DNA from: DASWOJ01 sp964250755
Lineage (GTDB): Bacteria > Pseudomonadota > Alphaproteobacteria > Acetobacterales > Acetobacteraceae
Length of the DNA stretch: 64,000 nt
Assembly (NCBI GenBank): GCA_964250755.1
Contig: CAXUHB010000002.1
Coordinates: 1-64,000, forward strand
Direction: 5' to 3'
A model generated the notes under the pieces. That model saw only the letters and a program-made list of their open reading frames with translations, was not told where the DNA came from and did no database searches. The translations under genes were made by a program, and so were the position numbers. Shown here piece by piece: positions 22,990 through 31,920 of this stretch (within the stretch, counting starts at the first letter, position 1; every line of letters starts with the position of its first letter).

Positions 22990-25724
22990 CCCGGCACCGC
23001 GCTGAACCCCGCGTAGATCATCTTGACCCCGAACCGCCCGGTGTTGCTCCAGGCGGGGACGCTGAACTTGATCCCCGTGCAGGGCGGCGTGTTCAGGCGG
23101 GCGTCGAACAGGGCATAGACCAGCCCGGCGTCGTCCCCCTCCAGCGAGACCACCTCCCCCGACGCCGCCAGCGCCACCGCCATCCGCAGCAGCGTCCCGT
23201 AGTTGACGGTGTTGAAGGCGTTGGTGTTGTCGGTGAAGCTGCCGTTCCGGAACCCCGTGGCCGGATAGGGCGGCGACGTGTGGCCGAAATCCGCCTCGGA
23301 CGCGATCATCGTCCGCAGGTCCGGGTATGCCACGCCCTGAGCATCGGCCAGGTGCGGGTGGTAGCAGGTGTCCGCGATGTAGCTGGATCCGCCGTCCGCG
23401 CGCCCGTCGTTTATCATGCCCAGCAGCACGTTGCCGATGGCCGCCGCGTAGGTGCGGAGCTGCGGGCGCCGCCCCCGCCAGACGCCCATCATCAGGGCCT
23501 GGGAGAAGATGAACAGGAAGAAGCCGACGTCATCGTTGCCGACGAGGTGCCCCACCCGCCCCATCTTGAGGTCAGCGGCCCCGGCGGCCAAAACGTGGTG
23601 CGCGCCCCACTTGGCCATCTCATCCAGCATGTGCGCGACGTAGGCGGCCTCGGGGCGGGACGCCGCGGTGAACGCTTCCGCATAGTCCCAGGTCCGCAGC
23701 ACCCACCCGCTCCCGCGCAGCTGCTGGTTGCCGCCGAGGACGTTGTAGTAAGTCCGCCCCTGGATGGTGGCGATCATGTTGATGCCCGACATCTGCGAGG
23801 CGTTGGCCTGCGCCGCACCGCAGTCCGCATACAGGGGATGGCCGGTGCGGTGCGCCGCCATGACCCATGGCGCGGGCATGTGCGACCCCTCGATGGGCGC
23901 GCGGCTATACCCGCTGATGTAGCCGCTGAAATTGCCCGCCGTGCCCGCAACCGCCGCCGGCAGGTCGTGGTTCCAGTCGTTGCCGGGCCGCGACGGCCCC
24001 ATCCCCAGATACCGCCCGCCCGCCCGGTCCGGCCCGTTGTCGCACACCACCAGCCGCCCGGATGCCACGTCCTCGGCCCAGATCGGCTGGTTGACCCAGC
24101 AGGCCGCGCGCCGCCGCATCTCCTGGTTGAACACGGCGTCGTAGGGCAGCAGCAGCGCCCGCAACTGGGTGTTGTTGAGGTAATCCACCCGGTCGTCCGG
24201 CGGATCGTCGCCGTAGTCGTTGAGCCACCAGCGCCACGGGGCAGCCAGCGGGTAGTAGGGTTGCGTCGTGGTGCCGCTGTCCGCCGCCGAGTAACGGACC
24301 AAGCTGGCGTCCTTGGGATAGCAGGGGAACAGCTTGGCCCCCCGGCTCATGCAGCCCTCGTCCCAGTTCGGGGCGAGGTCCACGCGCCCGCCGCCGATCC
24401 GCACCGCCCGCCCATCCGGGGCCATGAGCGCCAGGCCCGAGAAGCCGTGGACGCTCATCAGGGGCGTGACGACGATGTTGCCGCTGCCGCCCGTGCCGAA
24501 CGCCACCGGGTTCAGCCCGTTCTGGCAATTCCCGCGTGCCGTGTGCAGGCTGTAGGGCTGGTAGTTGTAGGTGCCCAGCCAGTACGGCGTGCCCGCCGTG
24601 ATCCCGGACGGCAGCGTGCCGCCCGCAGCCGCCGTGAACACCACGCACATCCCCTCGCCGAACGTGTCCGGCAGGGTGACGACGCCGCCCGCGAACAGGG
24701 ACGCGGCGGCATACTGCGCCGCGCGCGGGTCGTTCGCGCCACCCCAGGCCGCCACGCGCACCCCGTCCCGGAACGCCTCGACGGCGCAGACGAGCTGATC
24801 CTGCAGCGTCCCGCTGGTGGGGCCGGCCGGCGCGTTCGGCACGGCGCCGTCGAAGTTGGGGCCGGTCAGGTTGCCCGCGATCTCGGTGGTGCCGTCGCTG
24901 TTGGCCGTCAGGTAAATCCAGAACTTGTGCCAGGCGTCCACGTAGCGCCAGGCGCGGATGATGACCTGATAGGGGCCGCTGACCGGCACGTCCCAGCCGC
25001 CCAGCGGGTTCGTGCCCCAGGCATCGCGGGGATAGTTGGTCACGATGTCCCGCAGGCTGGCCGTCAGCACGGTGGCCCCCAGCAGGCCGCCGGACGCCCG
25101 CAGCGTGTGGTCGTGCGCGGCCACGATGGCGGCAGGCGTCATGTGCGGCGTGCGGTCGGGGGCGCCCGCGGCCACGCTCACGGTCATGCGCTTCTCGGTG
25201 TCCGCCGCCAGCGCCACCGGCATGGGCCAGACGGTGCGCGCCCCCCAGACGGTGCCGTCGCCCCAGGGCGGGCTTTCGCTGTCCTGCTGGATGGGCACGC
25301 TCTGGCCGTCCACGGTCAGGACGAGGTGCTGGTCTGCGCGCAAGTAGCCTTTGGGGAACGCGGGCCAGGTCTCGACCAGCGTGCCGACCGGAGCCGCGGC
25401 GCCGTGCGACATCAGGCCGAACGGGATGGCGGCTGGCACCTGATACGCTTCGCCAGCCGGGCGGATGCGGGCGGTGAAAGTGCCGGGGACGGCGTTCCCC
25501 GCTGCGCCAACCGGCGTGATGGTGTAGGTGACGGACCCGGCCGCAGGCGGCACCACGTCCACGCTGATGATCCCGGCCGTCCTCACTCCAGAGCCTGACA
25601 GCACGGTGGCCCGCAGGTTGGTGTAGGGGACGGGGATGCCCCCCGCCGTGACGGTGACGGCGCTGGGCGGCGGCTGGTTGCGGAAGATGCCCGTCAGCGT
25701 CGCGGTCTTGGTCGCATAGGGCAT
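22986..25724 (-). CDS. Large tail protein, candidate glycan depolymerase tailspike
   Basis: A 912-residue protein, the largest in the phage. The N-terminus (ATKTATLTGIFRNQPPPSAV) is strand-rich and probably particle-binding. From about residue 130 a beta-rich domain is followed by an aromatic, Trp-rich region (PYYPLAAPWRWWLNDYGDD, SRPEAAYVAHMLDEMAKWGA) that resembles the RIFT-barrel plus (alpha/alpha)6-toroid layout of polysaccharide lyases such as exo-rhamnogalacturonan lyases. A receptor-degrading role would fit its place at the end of the tail genes. No catalytic residues can be named with confidence. Confidence 0.6.
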   Translation of the reverse strand: MPYATKTATLTGIFRNQPPPSAVTVTAGGIPVPYTNLRATVLSGSGVRTAGIISVDVVPPAAGSVTYTITPVGAAGNAVPGTFTARIRPAGEAYQVPAAIPFGLMSHGAAAPVGTLVETWPAFPKGYLRADQHLVLTVDGQSVPIQQDSESPPWGDGTVWGARTVWPMPVALAADTEKRMTVSVAAGAPDRTPHMTPAAIVAAHDHTLRASGGLLGATVLTASLRDIVTNYPRDAWGTNPLGGWDVPVSGPYQVIIRAWRYVDAWHKFWIYLTANSDGTTEIAGNLTGPNFDGAVPNAPAGPTSGTLQDQLVCAVEAFRDGVRVAAWGGANDPRAAQYAAASLFAGGVVTLPDTFGEGMCVVFTAAAGGTLPSGITAGTPYWLGTYNYQPYSLHTARGNCQNGLNPVAFGTGGSGNIVVTPLMSVHGFSGLALMAPDGRAVRIGGGRVDLAPNWDEGCMSRGAKLFPCYPKDASLVRYSAADSGTTTQPYYPLAAPWRWWLNDYGDDPPDDRVDYLNNTQLRALLLPYDAVFNQEMRRRAACWVNQPIWAEDVASGRLVVCDNGPDRAGGRYLGMGPSRPGNDWNHDLPAAVAGTAGNFSGYISGYSRAPIEGSHMPAPWVMAAHRTGHPLYADCGAAQANASQMSGINMIATIQGRTYYNVLGGNQQLRGSGWVLRTWDYAEAFTAASRPEAAYVAHMLDEMAKWGAHHVLAAGAADLKMGRVGHLVGNDDVGFFLFIFSQALMMGVWRGRRPQLRTYAAAIGNVLLGMINDGRADGGSSYIADTCYHPHLADAQGVAYPDLRTMIASEADFGHTSPPYPATGFRNGSFTDNTNAFNTVNYGTLLRMAVALAASGEVVSLEGDDAGLVYALFDARLNTPPCTGIKFSVPAWSNTGRFGVKMIYAGFSAVPG

Positions 25725-25725
25725 G

Positions 25726-26433
25726 TCAGCCGATCCCCGTGATGGTCATGCCGGGCGGATGCGCGGCGAGATACGCGGCGTCGGCCTGTGCGGACGTGCG
25801 GTGAAACGCGCTGTCCGGGCCGAGCGGGGCGTAGGTGGCGCTGACAAGGGTGGCGGGCACGGTGGCCCCCTCCAGCAAGCGGACGCCGAACTGGCCGTCA
25901 GCCGGGAAGAACCCGCTGGATGCCGTCAGCACCATCAGCCCGTCCGCCAGGACCGCGATGGTTGTCCCGTCCAGGTGCAGGGTCCAGTCGTAAGCCTCCG
26001 GGCACAGGCCGCTGCCGGCGCTCGACTGGCCCTCGTAGCCGCCGCTCCGCAGGCGGTAGAGGCCGAGCGCGCCGTTCAGCAGGCCCGTGTAGAACCCGCT
26101 CAACCCGCCCCCCGTGCTGGCACGGAACATGAAGCCCAGCGCGCGCGGCTCGGCCAGCGACACCGTGTAGTCCCCGTCGCCGCGGATGACAGGGAACAGG
26201 ACGGTGCCGCTGTTGGGCGTCAAGGTGTAATGGCCCTGGCCGTCGAGCTGGCTGGAGCCTTGCGCGCCGGGGTAGATCACGCCCGCCGGTTGCGTTCCCG
26301 CCGCGCCGGCGAAGCTGGCGATCTGGACGCCGGACGCCTGCTGCGCGCCCTGGCCGGTGCCGGTCAGGCCGGGGGCGAAGATATGGATGCCGGGGAGGTT
26401 GAGGGCCTTGTTGCCGACTGTGGGGACGGTCAC
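25726..26433 (-). CDS. Putative tail fibre/adhesin protein
   Basis: A 235-residue strand-rich protein (MTVPTVGNKALNLPGIHIFA, VSLAEPRALGFMFRASTGGG, DWTLHLDGTTIAVLADGLMV). The pattern looks like a lectin/LamG-type jelly roll. The C-terminus has HRTSAQADAAYLAAHPPGMT. It lies between the PT-linker fibre and the large tailspike and is probably part of the same adsorption apparatus. The stop is one base from the tailspike start. Confidence 0.6.
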   Translation of the reverse strand: MTVPTVGNKALNLPGIHIFAPGLTGTGQGAQQASGVQIASFAGAAGTQPAGVIYPGAQGSSQLDGQGHYTLTPNSGTVLFPVIRGDGDYTVSLAEPRALGFMFRASTGGGLSGFYTGLLNGALGLYRLRSGGYEGQSSAGSGLCPEAYDWTLHLDGTTIAVLADGLMVLTASSGFFPADGQFGVRLLEGATVPATLVSATYAPLGPDSAFHRTSAQADAAYLAAHPPGMTITGIG

Positions 26434-27728
26434 GGAACCACCGGGATGCCGCGCCCGACTTGGACGGGTGCCGCCTGATCAGTGGCCTTGATCCACAGGT
26501 ACAGCGTGTCGCCGGCTGCTGCTCCGGTGAAGTCGATTGTCTGACCGCTGTAATCGGAATTGTAGATACTGTGCTTGGCAAGTTGCCCAACACTGCTGTT
26601 GGTCGCGGACTTGGCGAAGTAGATGTCAATAAGGGTCGGCCCCGTTGACGACGCGCCGCTGCCGGTGGCCACCTTGACGCCGGCGTAGATTGAAGCCGTC
26701 GCGGACAGGCTGATGCTGCCGGAGTCAAGAACAGCTCCAGAGCCGTTGGGCGCTATATATTGGACACTGTAGGTGTAGGGATCGCCTGCGCCTGGCGTTA
26801 CCGAGTTGGCCGCCCCTGTGCCGCTCTGCTGCGCCGCCGCAGCCGATACCACGAACGCCCCCGAGGTCGCCGTCACCCCGGTCACGTTGTGGTCCCGCAC
26901 CCGCACCGTCTGCGCCGAGTTGGCCGCCGGCACCGTCACGCCGCCGAACGAATAGGACCCGCTGCCGATGGTGGGCGAGGCCGCCGCGGTCCAGGTGGTG
27001 CCGTCCAGGCTCCAGTCCAGCGCCGTGGGCGGGCCGTTGGTGTAGGTGCCGGACAGGGCAAATGCGGTGCCGGCTACCTGTGCGGAGGGTGTGGCGAGGG
27101 TCAGGGTTTCGGCGGGAGCGGTGCCGCCTGCCCCCGGCAGCGCAGTTTCCGGCGCAAGGTAGGTGAGGGCGCTGCCTCCCGTGCCGCGCACGACAAGCAC
27201 CTGGTCAGTGGTGAGCAGCGGGCCGCCGGGCCAGGCGAGCGGCGGGGCGCTGTCCAGGTCCCACGCCTGCGTGGTCGAGTTCCAGACGAAGCCGACGCCG
27301 GGCTTGAACAGGCCGGGCGTGGTGGTGGTGGCGATGCCGGGGGCCGCTGGGATCGTCGGCTTGCCTGTCAGGTCCGCATACGCGCCCGAGGTAGCGACAG
27401 CGGCGAGCGACGACGCCTGCACCGCACCCACGATGCGCGGATCGTTGCCGGCGGCGACGGTGCCGGCGGTGGTGCCGATGACAAGAGGCGTGCCCGTCGG
27501 GGTGGGCGTCGGCGTGGGCGATGGAGTGGGGGTCGGGGTGGGCGTAGGGCTGGGCGTAGGCGTCGGCGTCGGCGTCGGCGTGCCGCCCCCTGCCCCTGCC
27601 AGCAGGTCCCCGCTCCGGATGCCGCGCAGGCACCACGCCTGGTCAGGCACGTCCGCCCCTTCCGGCGGCAATGCGGTCCGGGTGTCCGGACGCAGGATCG
27701 TAAGGCCGGGCGCGGGGCGCACGAACAT
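26430..27728 (-). CDS. Tail fibre with N-terminal DUF2635-like module and Pro-Thr linker
   Basis: A 432-residue protein. The first 45 residues (MFVRPAPGLTILRPDTRTAL, then VPDQAWCLRGIRSGDLL) closely resemble the phage's stand-alone DUF2635 protein at 40214. About 35 residues of Pro-Thr/Ser repeats follow (PTPTPTP units). Then comes a tail-fibre region (SLAAVATSGAYADLTGKPTI and SSTTQAWDLDSA-like text) and a strand-rich C-terminus. The Pro-Thr spacer likely extends the binding domain away from the particle. It overlaps the next gene by four bases. Confidence 0.75.
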   Translation of the reverse strand: MFVRPAPGLTILRPDTRTALPPEGADVPDQAWCLRGIRSGDLLAGAGGGTPTPTPTPTPSPTPTPTPTPSPTPTPTPTGTPLVIGTTAGTVAAGNDPRIVGAVQASSLAAVATSGAYADLTGKPTIPAAPGIATTTTPGLFKPGVGFVWNSTTQAWDLDSAPPLAWPGGPLLTTDQVLVVRGTGGSALTYLAPETALPGAGGTAPAETLTLATPSAQVAGTAFALSGTYTNGPPTALDWSLDGTTWTAAASPTIGSGSYSFGGVTVPAANSAQTVRVRDHNVTGVTATSGAFVVSAAAAQQSGTGAANSVTPGAGDPYTYSVQYIAPNGSGAVLDSGSISLSATASIYAGVKVATGSGASSTGPTLIDIYFAKSATNSSVGQLAKHSIYNSDYSGQTIDFTGAAAGDTLYLWIKATDQAAPVQVGRGIPVVP

Positions 27729-27777
27729 GGGCAGGCTCCTGTTGCTATGAGGTCGGGCGGCAGCGCGCCCGGTTGCG

Positions 27778-28569
27778 CTAGTAGTGCAGCTCCGCCTGCG
27801 GCTTGCCGCCGGGGCCGCCGGAGCCGTTCGGGCCGCCGGAACCGCCCTGACCGGAGAGGCCGCCCTGGCCGGGGACCGCTTGGTCGGCCGGCAGGCCGCC
27901 GTTGTTGACGCTGCCGTTCGAGCCGTAGAGCCGCGACGCGCCGCCACCGCCGCCGAACACCACGCCGCCCGCGACCAGGCCGTAGCCGCCGCCGCCGCCC
28001 GGCATCAGCACCGCGTGGTCCGTGCCGCCGCTCGGGTTGCCGCCGCCGCCGGGGCGCGCACCCGTGGCCGCCCCGCCCGGCGGCACGATCAGGCCGAACC
28101 CGACGATGCCGCCGTCGGAACCAATGCTGACGAGGTACTCCGTGCCCGGCACGACCCCGACGGCATCCTCCGCGTAGGCGCCGCCGCCGCCGCCGTGCCC
28201 CGGGGCCGTGGTGGTGCCGGCAGCCCCCGCGCCGCCCCCGGCCTGGAAGCGCGGGGTCACGGAATAGACGCCGGCCGGACAGGTCCATGCGTGGTCGCCG
28301 GGCGTGTCCCTGACCCATCGCGGCCCGGTGGCGCGGGCGATGCGCTGCACCGCCTCCAGCACCTGACCGTCGTATGCCTTGTCCTCAGTCAATCCTGCGA
28401 AGCTGATCAGCGCCCGCAACTCCTCCAGGAGCATGTTGAGGAACCAGGCCCGCACCTTCGTGGGCCAGCGCCGCAGCGCGAGGTCGCCTTCCTGGAACCA
28501 GCCGGGCGTGCCCGCGCCGGGTGTCGGAGGGCGCACCGTGGCGGCGTCGAGGTCGTCGGGGCCGAACAT
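27778..28569 (-). CDS. Gly-rich tail fibre/adhesin
   Basis: A 263-residue protein. The N-terminus FGPDDLDAATVRPPTPGAGT and RAWFLNMLLEELRALISFAG is helical and may attach to the tail. From about residue 110 to the end it is Gly-rich (TAPGHGGGGGAYAEDAV, PGGGGGYGLVAGGVVFGGGG), the composition of polyglycine-sandwich adhesins such as T-even Gp38-type tips. The start at 28569 was chosen from protein-like sequence. Confidence 0.65.
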   Translation of the reverse strand: MFGPDDLDAATVRPPTPGAGTPGWFQEGDLALRRWPTKVRAWFLNMLLEELRALISFAGLTEDKAYDGQVLEAVQRIARATGPRWVRDTPGDHAWTCPAGVYSVTPRFQAGGGAGAAGTTTAPGHGGGGGAYAEDAVGVVPGTEYLVSIGSDGGIVGFGLIVPPGGAATGARPGGGGNPSGGTDHAVLMPGGGGGYGLVAGGVVFGGGGGASRLYGSNGSVNNGGLPADQAVPGQGGLSGQGGSGGPNGSGGPGGKPQAELHY

Positions 28570-28574
28570 GGCGG

Positions 28575-28829
28575 CTACTTCCCAGCCGGGGCGGGAGGCG
28601 GCGGCTCCGGCGGCGTGCAGGGCACGGGTGCGCGGGCCACCTCCAGCAGCGCCGCCATGCTCGACGCCACCTCGGCCCAAGGGCGCCGCGCGTCGCGGGC
28701 GGCGATGCCGTCCAGCAGCGCCAGCGGCACGCAGACGTGCGTGGGCGGCACGACGGGCGGGACGGGCGCCTGCTGCGCCAGCGCCAGGCCGGGCAGCAGC
28801 ACGGTCAGAAGGATCATGGGGCGCATCAC
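28575..28829 (-). CDS. Small exported phage protein
   Basis: An 84-residue protein with a signal peptide, MMRPMILLTVLLPGLALAQQ, followed by a Pro/Val-rich mature part with two Cys. It is next to another phage gene with a nearly identical signal peptide. It may be a periplasmic component; a role in the virion is unclear. Confidence 0.6.
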   Translation of the reverse strand: MMRPMILLTVLLPGLALAQQAPVPPVVPPTHVCVPLALLDGIAARDARRPWAEVASSMAALLEVARAPVPCTPPEPPPPAPAGK

Positions 28830-28835
28830 GGCCTC

Positions 28836-30182
28836 CTAGTAGCTGCGGAACCACGCGGCCCCGGCGGCGGCGTAGCGGTAGGACCGTCCTGCCTCCGGGC
28901 CGCACGAAGTCGTCGGGGAGAACCGCTGCACCTGTCCGAACAGGGTCTGGACCGTCAGCGTGGTGATCGTCTGGCCGCACACCACGTCCACGCGCTGCCC
29001 GTCCACCGGCTGCGGCGGCAGGGTCAGCGTCAGCGCGGCGATTGGGGCCGGCGGGTCCAGCACGGCCGCCGTGGTAGCCGCCGTCAGCTGCACCGTGTCG
29101 CCGCTGGCCGGCGCCACGCGCTGGGACTTGCCGACGTAGCCGCCGCCTGCCGTGAGTGCGCCACCCGCGTTGACCAGGCTGCCGTCCACGTTCCAGGCCG
29201 CCACCGGCGTGCCCAGCGAGTCCAGCATGCGGATGCCGGGCGTCGTGGCCGGCGGCAGCAGGCCATTCACGACCTGGACCTGGATGGGCGCGTTGCCCCC
29301 TCGGCCGCGCACGATCAGCGGGTTCAGCGGGCCGTCGTCCGAGGTCGCGTCGATGACGATGCCGTTGCCGTTGTTGGCCACGGCCTGCCGACCGATGTAC
29401 ATGCCGGTCTGGAACCGCACGGGCGGCACGCTGCTGCCCTCGGGTTCGACGTCTATCCCGATGCTGCAATTCGACCTGCCGCCGCACGAGATGGTGGCGG
29501 CGATGGGCATGACGGTCGAGATGCCGATGCCGCGGTTGGGCGGCAGGACGGCATCCGGCGGAGTGTCGGTGTCGTTGAAGGCGCTGAGTTCCGATGTCGC
29601 GACACCCGGTCCGCGCGCTCGCGCCTCGGTGTAGAGCGGAAAGCACAGGCCGCCGGGACTGTCCTGCAGGCAGCCGAACGTGCCCGCCGTCGGGAAGCTC
29701 AAGGTGTTCGCCGGCAGGTTGTTGCGCGCCAGCGCGACGAAGCCGTTCCTGTTGCCCTGGACCGCAATGCGCCCAGCGGGCACGCCGTAGTGGTCCCAGA
29801 ACGGGTGCGTGCGGTCGCCGGCCTCGACCAGGCCGCTGAAGTAGGGCGCGCGCAGGAAGTCGGCCAAGGTCCGGGCGCCCTGCCCTGGAACCGTGACCGT
29901 GACGGCGGAGGCGTCGCCGGCCATCGGCGCGGTGATCCGCCCGGCGCCGTCCAGGGCCGCCACGCCGTTCGGCTGGCCCAGGCGCGACGCGTCCAGCTTG
30001 GACCGCATCGCCTCCACGGTCGCATACAGGCCGAACGTCGTCTCCAGGTCGCCCTTGGTGACGACGGGCTGCCCCGCCGGCGGGACCGTGCCCGTGCTGC
30101 GGCCCGTCTGTGGGATGGTGGCGGCCGTCTGCGCCCAGGCCAGGCCCGGCAGCAGCAGCATCGCGGCGATCAAGCGTCTCAA
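28836..30182 (-). CDS. Tail fibre protein with N-terminal signal-like peptide
   Basis: A 448-residue protein. The start is TTG at 30182, overlapping the upstream stop (TTGA), with GGGAGG six bases upstream. It reads LRRLIAAMLLLPGLAWAQ, a good signal peptide. The rest is a fibre: TKGDLETTFGLYATVEAMRS, LDASRLGQPNGVAALDGAGR, then strand repeats and VDVVCGQTITTLTVQTLFGQ near the end. A Sec signal on a tail fibre is odd. Confidence 0.65.
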   Translation of the reverse strand: MRRLIAAMLLLPGLAWAQTAATIPQTGRSTGTVPPAGQPVVTKGDLETTFGLYATVEAMRSKLDASRLGQPNGVAALDGAGRITAPMAGDASAVTVTVPGQGARTLADFLRAPYFSGLVEAGDRTHPFWDHYGVPAGRIAVQGNRNGFVALARNNLPANTLSFPTAGTFGCLQDSPGGLCFPLYTEARARGPGVATSELSAFNDTDTPPDAVLPPNRGIGISTVMPIAATISCGGRSNCSIGIDVEPEGSSVPPVRFQTGMYIGRQAVANNGNGIVIDATSDDGPLNPLIVRGRGGNAPIQVQVVNGLLPPATTPGIRMLDSLGTPVAAWNVDGSLVNAGGALTAGGGYVGKSQRVAPASGDTVQLTAATTAAVLDPPAPIAALTLTLPPQPVDGQRVDVVCGQTITTLTVQTLFGQVQRFSPTTSCGPEAGRSYRYAAAGAAWFRSY

Positions 30183-30805
30183 GATGAGCCTCCCTGGAAG
30201 TCCGCACCGAACTCGGCGGGGTTGAAGTTCTCGGGGCTGCGGAACAGCAGCGCCGTGTGCGCCGGGGCCAGCCGGTCCAGCACGCACCGCACCACCGCGT
30301 CCGTGGCGGCGTCCCCGTCCGACGGCGCGGCGTCCAGCGTCACGAGCCAGGCGTGCGACCACTCGGGGCCGTAGAGAGGCTCGCCGGCCGCCAGCAGCCC
30401 GGCCCGCGCCGGGGCGAAGTTCGTCACCGTGCCGGTGCGGCCCAGCGCCGCCAGGATCGCCACGAAGTAGGGCGCGGACTGGCCGCCTTGCGCCGCGATG
30501 GCCGCGCGCACCGACGCCCGGCGCTGCGGCAGGCTCGGCGCATCCCCCGCGCACGGGTCGGGCAGGCCCAGGGTGGCCTCCCAGTCCGGCAGCATCTCGT
30601 CCAGCGTGCCTGCCGGGGCGTCCCGCAGCAGTCCCAGCGCCCGGGCCGTCATCCGCCCGTAGGTCGGCCCCAGCGCCTCCATGACGCGGGGCAGCACGGC
30701 GTCCGGCTCGCGCGGCCAGACCCGTCCGGTCGGCAGCGCCGCCAGCATTGCGGCGGCGAAGTCCGGCGCGGCGTGCGGGACGAGGCCCGCCGTGGGATCA
30801 GCCAC
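30179..30805 (-). CDS. Phage tail protein, DUF2313 / Mu gp48 (YmfQ) family
   Basis: A 208-residue baseplate protein. ALPTGRVWPREPDAVLPRVM, with LLRDAPAGTLDEMLPDWEAT and LGLPDPC, is the DUF2313 signature. In Mu-like phages it closes the baseplate next to gp47 and before the fibres. The start overlaps the gp47 gene by eight bases. Confidence 0.88.
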   Translation of the reverse strand: MADPTAGLVPHAAPDFAAAMLAALPTGRVWPREPDAVLPRVMEALGPTYGRMTARALGLLRDAPAGTLDEMLPDWEATLGLPDPCAGDAPSLPQRRASVRAAIAAQGGQSAPYFVAILAALGRTGTVTNFAPARAGLLAAGEPLYGPEWSHAWLVTLDAAPSDGDAATDAVVRCVLDRLAPAHTALLFRSPENFNPAEFGADFQGGSS

Positions 30806-31919
30806 CCGTCAACGTCCAGGTCAGCGCGCCGCGCACCGGCAGGCGCCCCACCGGGGCCGCGATCGGGCCGTTGGGCTGCAGCAGCGTGAAGTCGTCCGTG
30901 CCCAGCGCAGCGGCAAGCCCGGTGTCGAACGGTCCCAGCGCGATGGTCCCGCCCAGCGGGTCGGCGCGGGCGATGAACACCGCATCCAGGGCGGCGGCGG
31001 CGGCGGCCTTCTGCGCGGGCTGCACGGGCAGGCGGGTCTGGATGCCGAACGGCACCGCGTAGGGCAGCGGGGCCACGCTGTAGACCAGCGCCGTCACCGG
31101 CTGCAGCGGCAGCAGGGCGTCCGCCACCGCCAGCAGGTCGCCGGTGGCCGGCGAGTCCCGGTCCTCCGCCGCGGCGACGCCCGCGCGCCCGACCGGGAAG
31201 CCGTCCGTCCCCGCCAGGTCGCGCATCGTGTAGACCAGCACGGTGCCCACGCCCATGCCGCGCGGCAGCACCCAGGCCCGGGTCACGCCCGGCACGGCCA
31301 GCGCCCACGTCCGGTAGTCCGTCGCGTTCCCGCCCTGGGGAGGCTCGCTCCACCGCAGCAGCATCCGCGTCCGGAGCGGATCATCCTGCTCCGGGTCGGC
31401 GCCGCCCGTCAGGGCTGTCGAGGCCGTGCCGGCGCTGTTCACGCCCTCGGTCCCGGCCGCCAGCAGCAGGGCCATGCCAGCCGTGCCGTTCCCGGCGGAC
31501 CCAGGCAGTTCCGCCATGACCGCAACGGCGATGGTCCCGTCCGGGGCGACCGCCGCGTCGGCCAGGGTGAGGTAGGAGGCTCCATCGGCACGGGCCACGC
31601 GCGATCCGACCTGCAGCACGGCCCCGGGGTTGCCGGTGCCCGACCACGCGCCGGACGCAGGTTGGGCAGGCTTGCGGCGGATGCCCACCAGGCCCGCCCA
31701 GGCGTCGAGGAACTCGTCTCGGCAGGTGAACGGGTTGCTCTGCCGGGCGATCCAGTCGAGGTAGCCGTATTGGCCGTTCGCGGTGTTCGCCAGCGCCCAG
31801 GACAGCGGGCGGCTGACCGCCCACCGGAGCAATCCCATGCCGTCGGCGCCCGGGCCGGTCTGCAGGTCGTTGAACGACTGCCGAAACAGGTCCGTCAGCG
31901 TCGGGCGGGCATACGGCAT
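30798..31919 (-). CDS. Baseplate J-like protein (Mu gp47)
   Basis: A 373-residue wedge protein of the contractile-tail baseplate. MPYARPTLTDLFRQSFNDLQ, NPFTCRDEFLDAWAGLVGIR, and a run with GADPEQDDPLRTRMLLRWSE followed by ATDYRTWALAVPGVTRAWVL are typical of gpJ/gp47 proteins. It lies between gp46 and gp48 homologues, as in Mu. Confidence 0.92.
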   Translation of the reverse strand: MPYARPTLTDLFRQSFNDLQTGPGADGMGLLRWAVSRPLSWALANTANGQYGYLDWIARQSNPFTCRDEFLDAWAGLVGIRRKPAQPASGAWSGTGNPGAVLQVGSRVARADGASYLTLADAAVAPDGTIAVAVMAELPGSAGNGTAGMALLLAAGTEGVNSAGTASTALTGGADPEQDDPLRTRMLLRWSEPPQGGNATDYRTWALAVPGVTRAWVLPRGMGVGTVLVYTMRDLAGTDGFPVGRAGVAAAEDRDSPATGDLLAVADALLPLQPVTALVYSVAPLPYAVPFGIQTRLPVQPAQKAAAAAALDAVFIARADPLGGTIALGPFDTGLAAALGTDDFTLLQPNGPIAAPVGRLPVRGALTWTLTGG

Positions 31920-31920
31920 G

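Noticed and set aside
23280..25598. 772-codon plus-strand open frame opposite the large tailspike
   Set aside because: Arg/His/Gly-rich and repetitive, typical of antisense frames in GC-rich DNA; the minus strand gives coherent protein.
27480..27600. Repetitive GTGGGCGT-type sequence as a possible CRISPR or tandem DNA repeat
   Set aside because: It encodes the Pro-Thr linker of a fibre protein in frame; there is no spacer structure.
28521..30374. 617-codon plus-strand open frame opposite fibre genes
   Set aside because: Same reason: composition is that of an antisense shadow.
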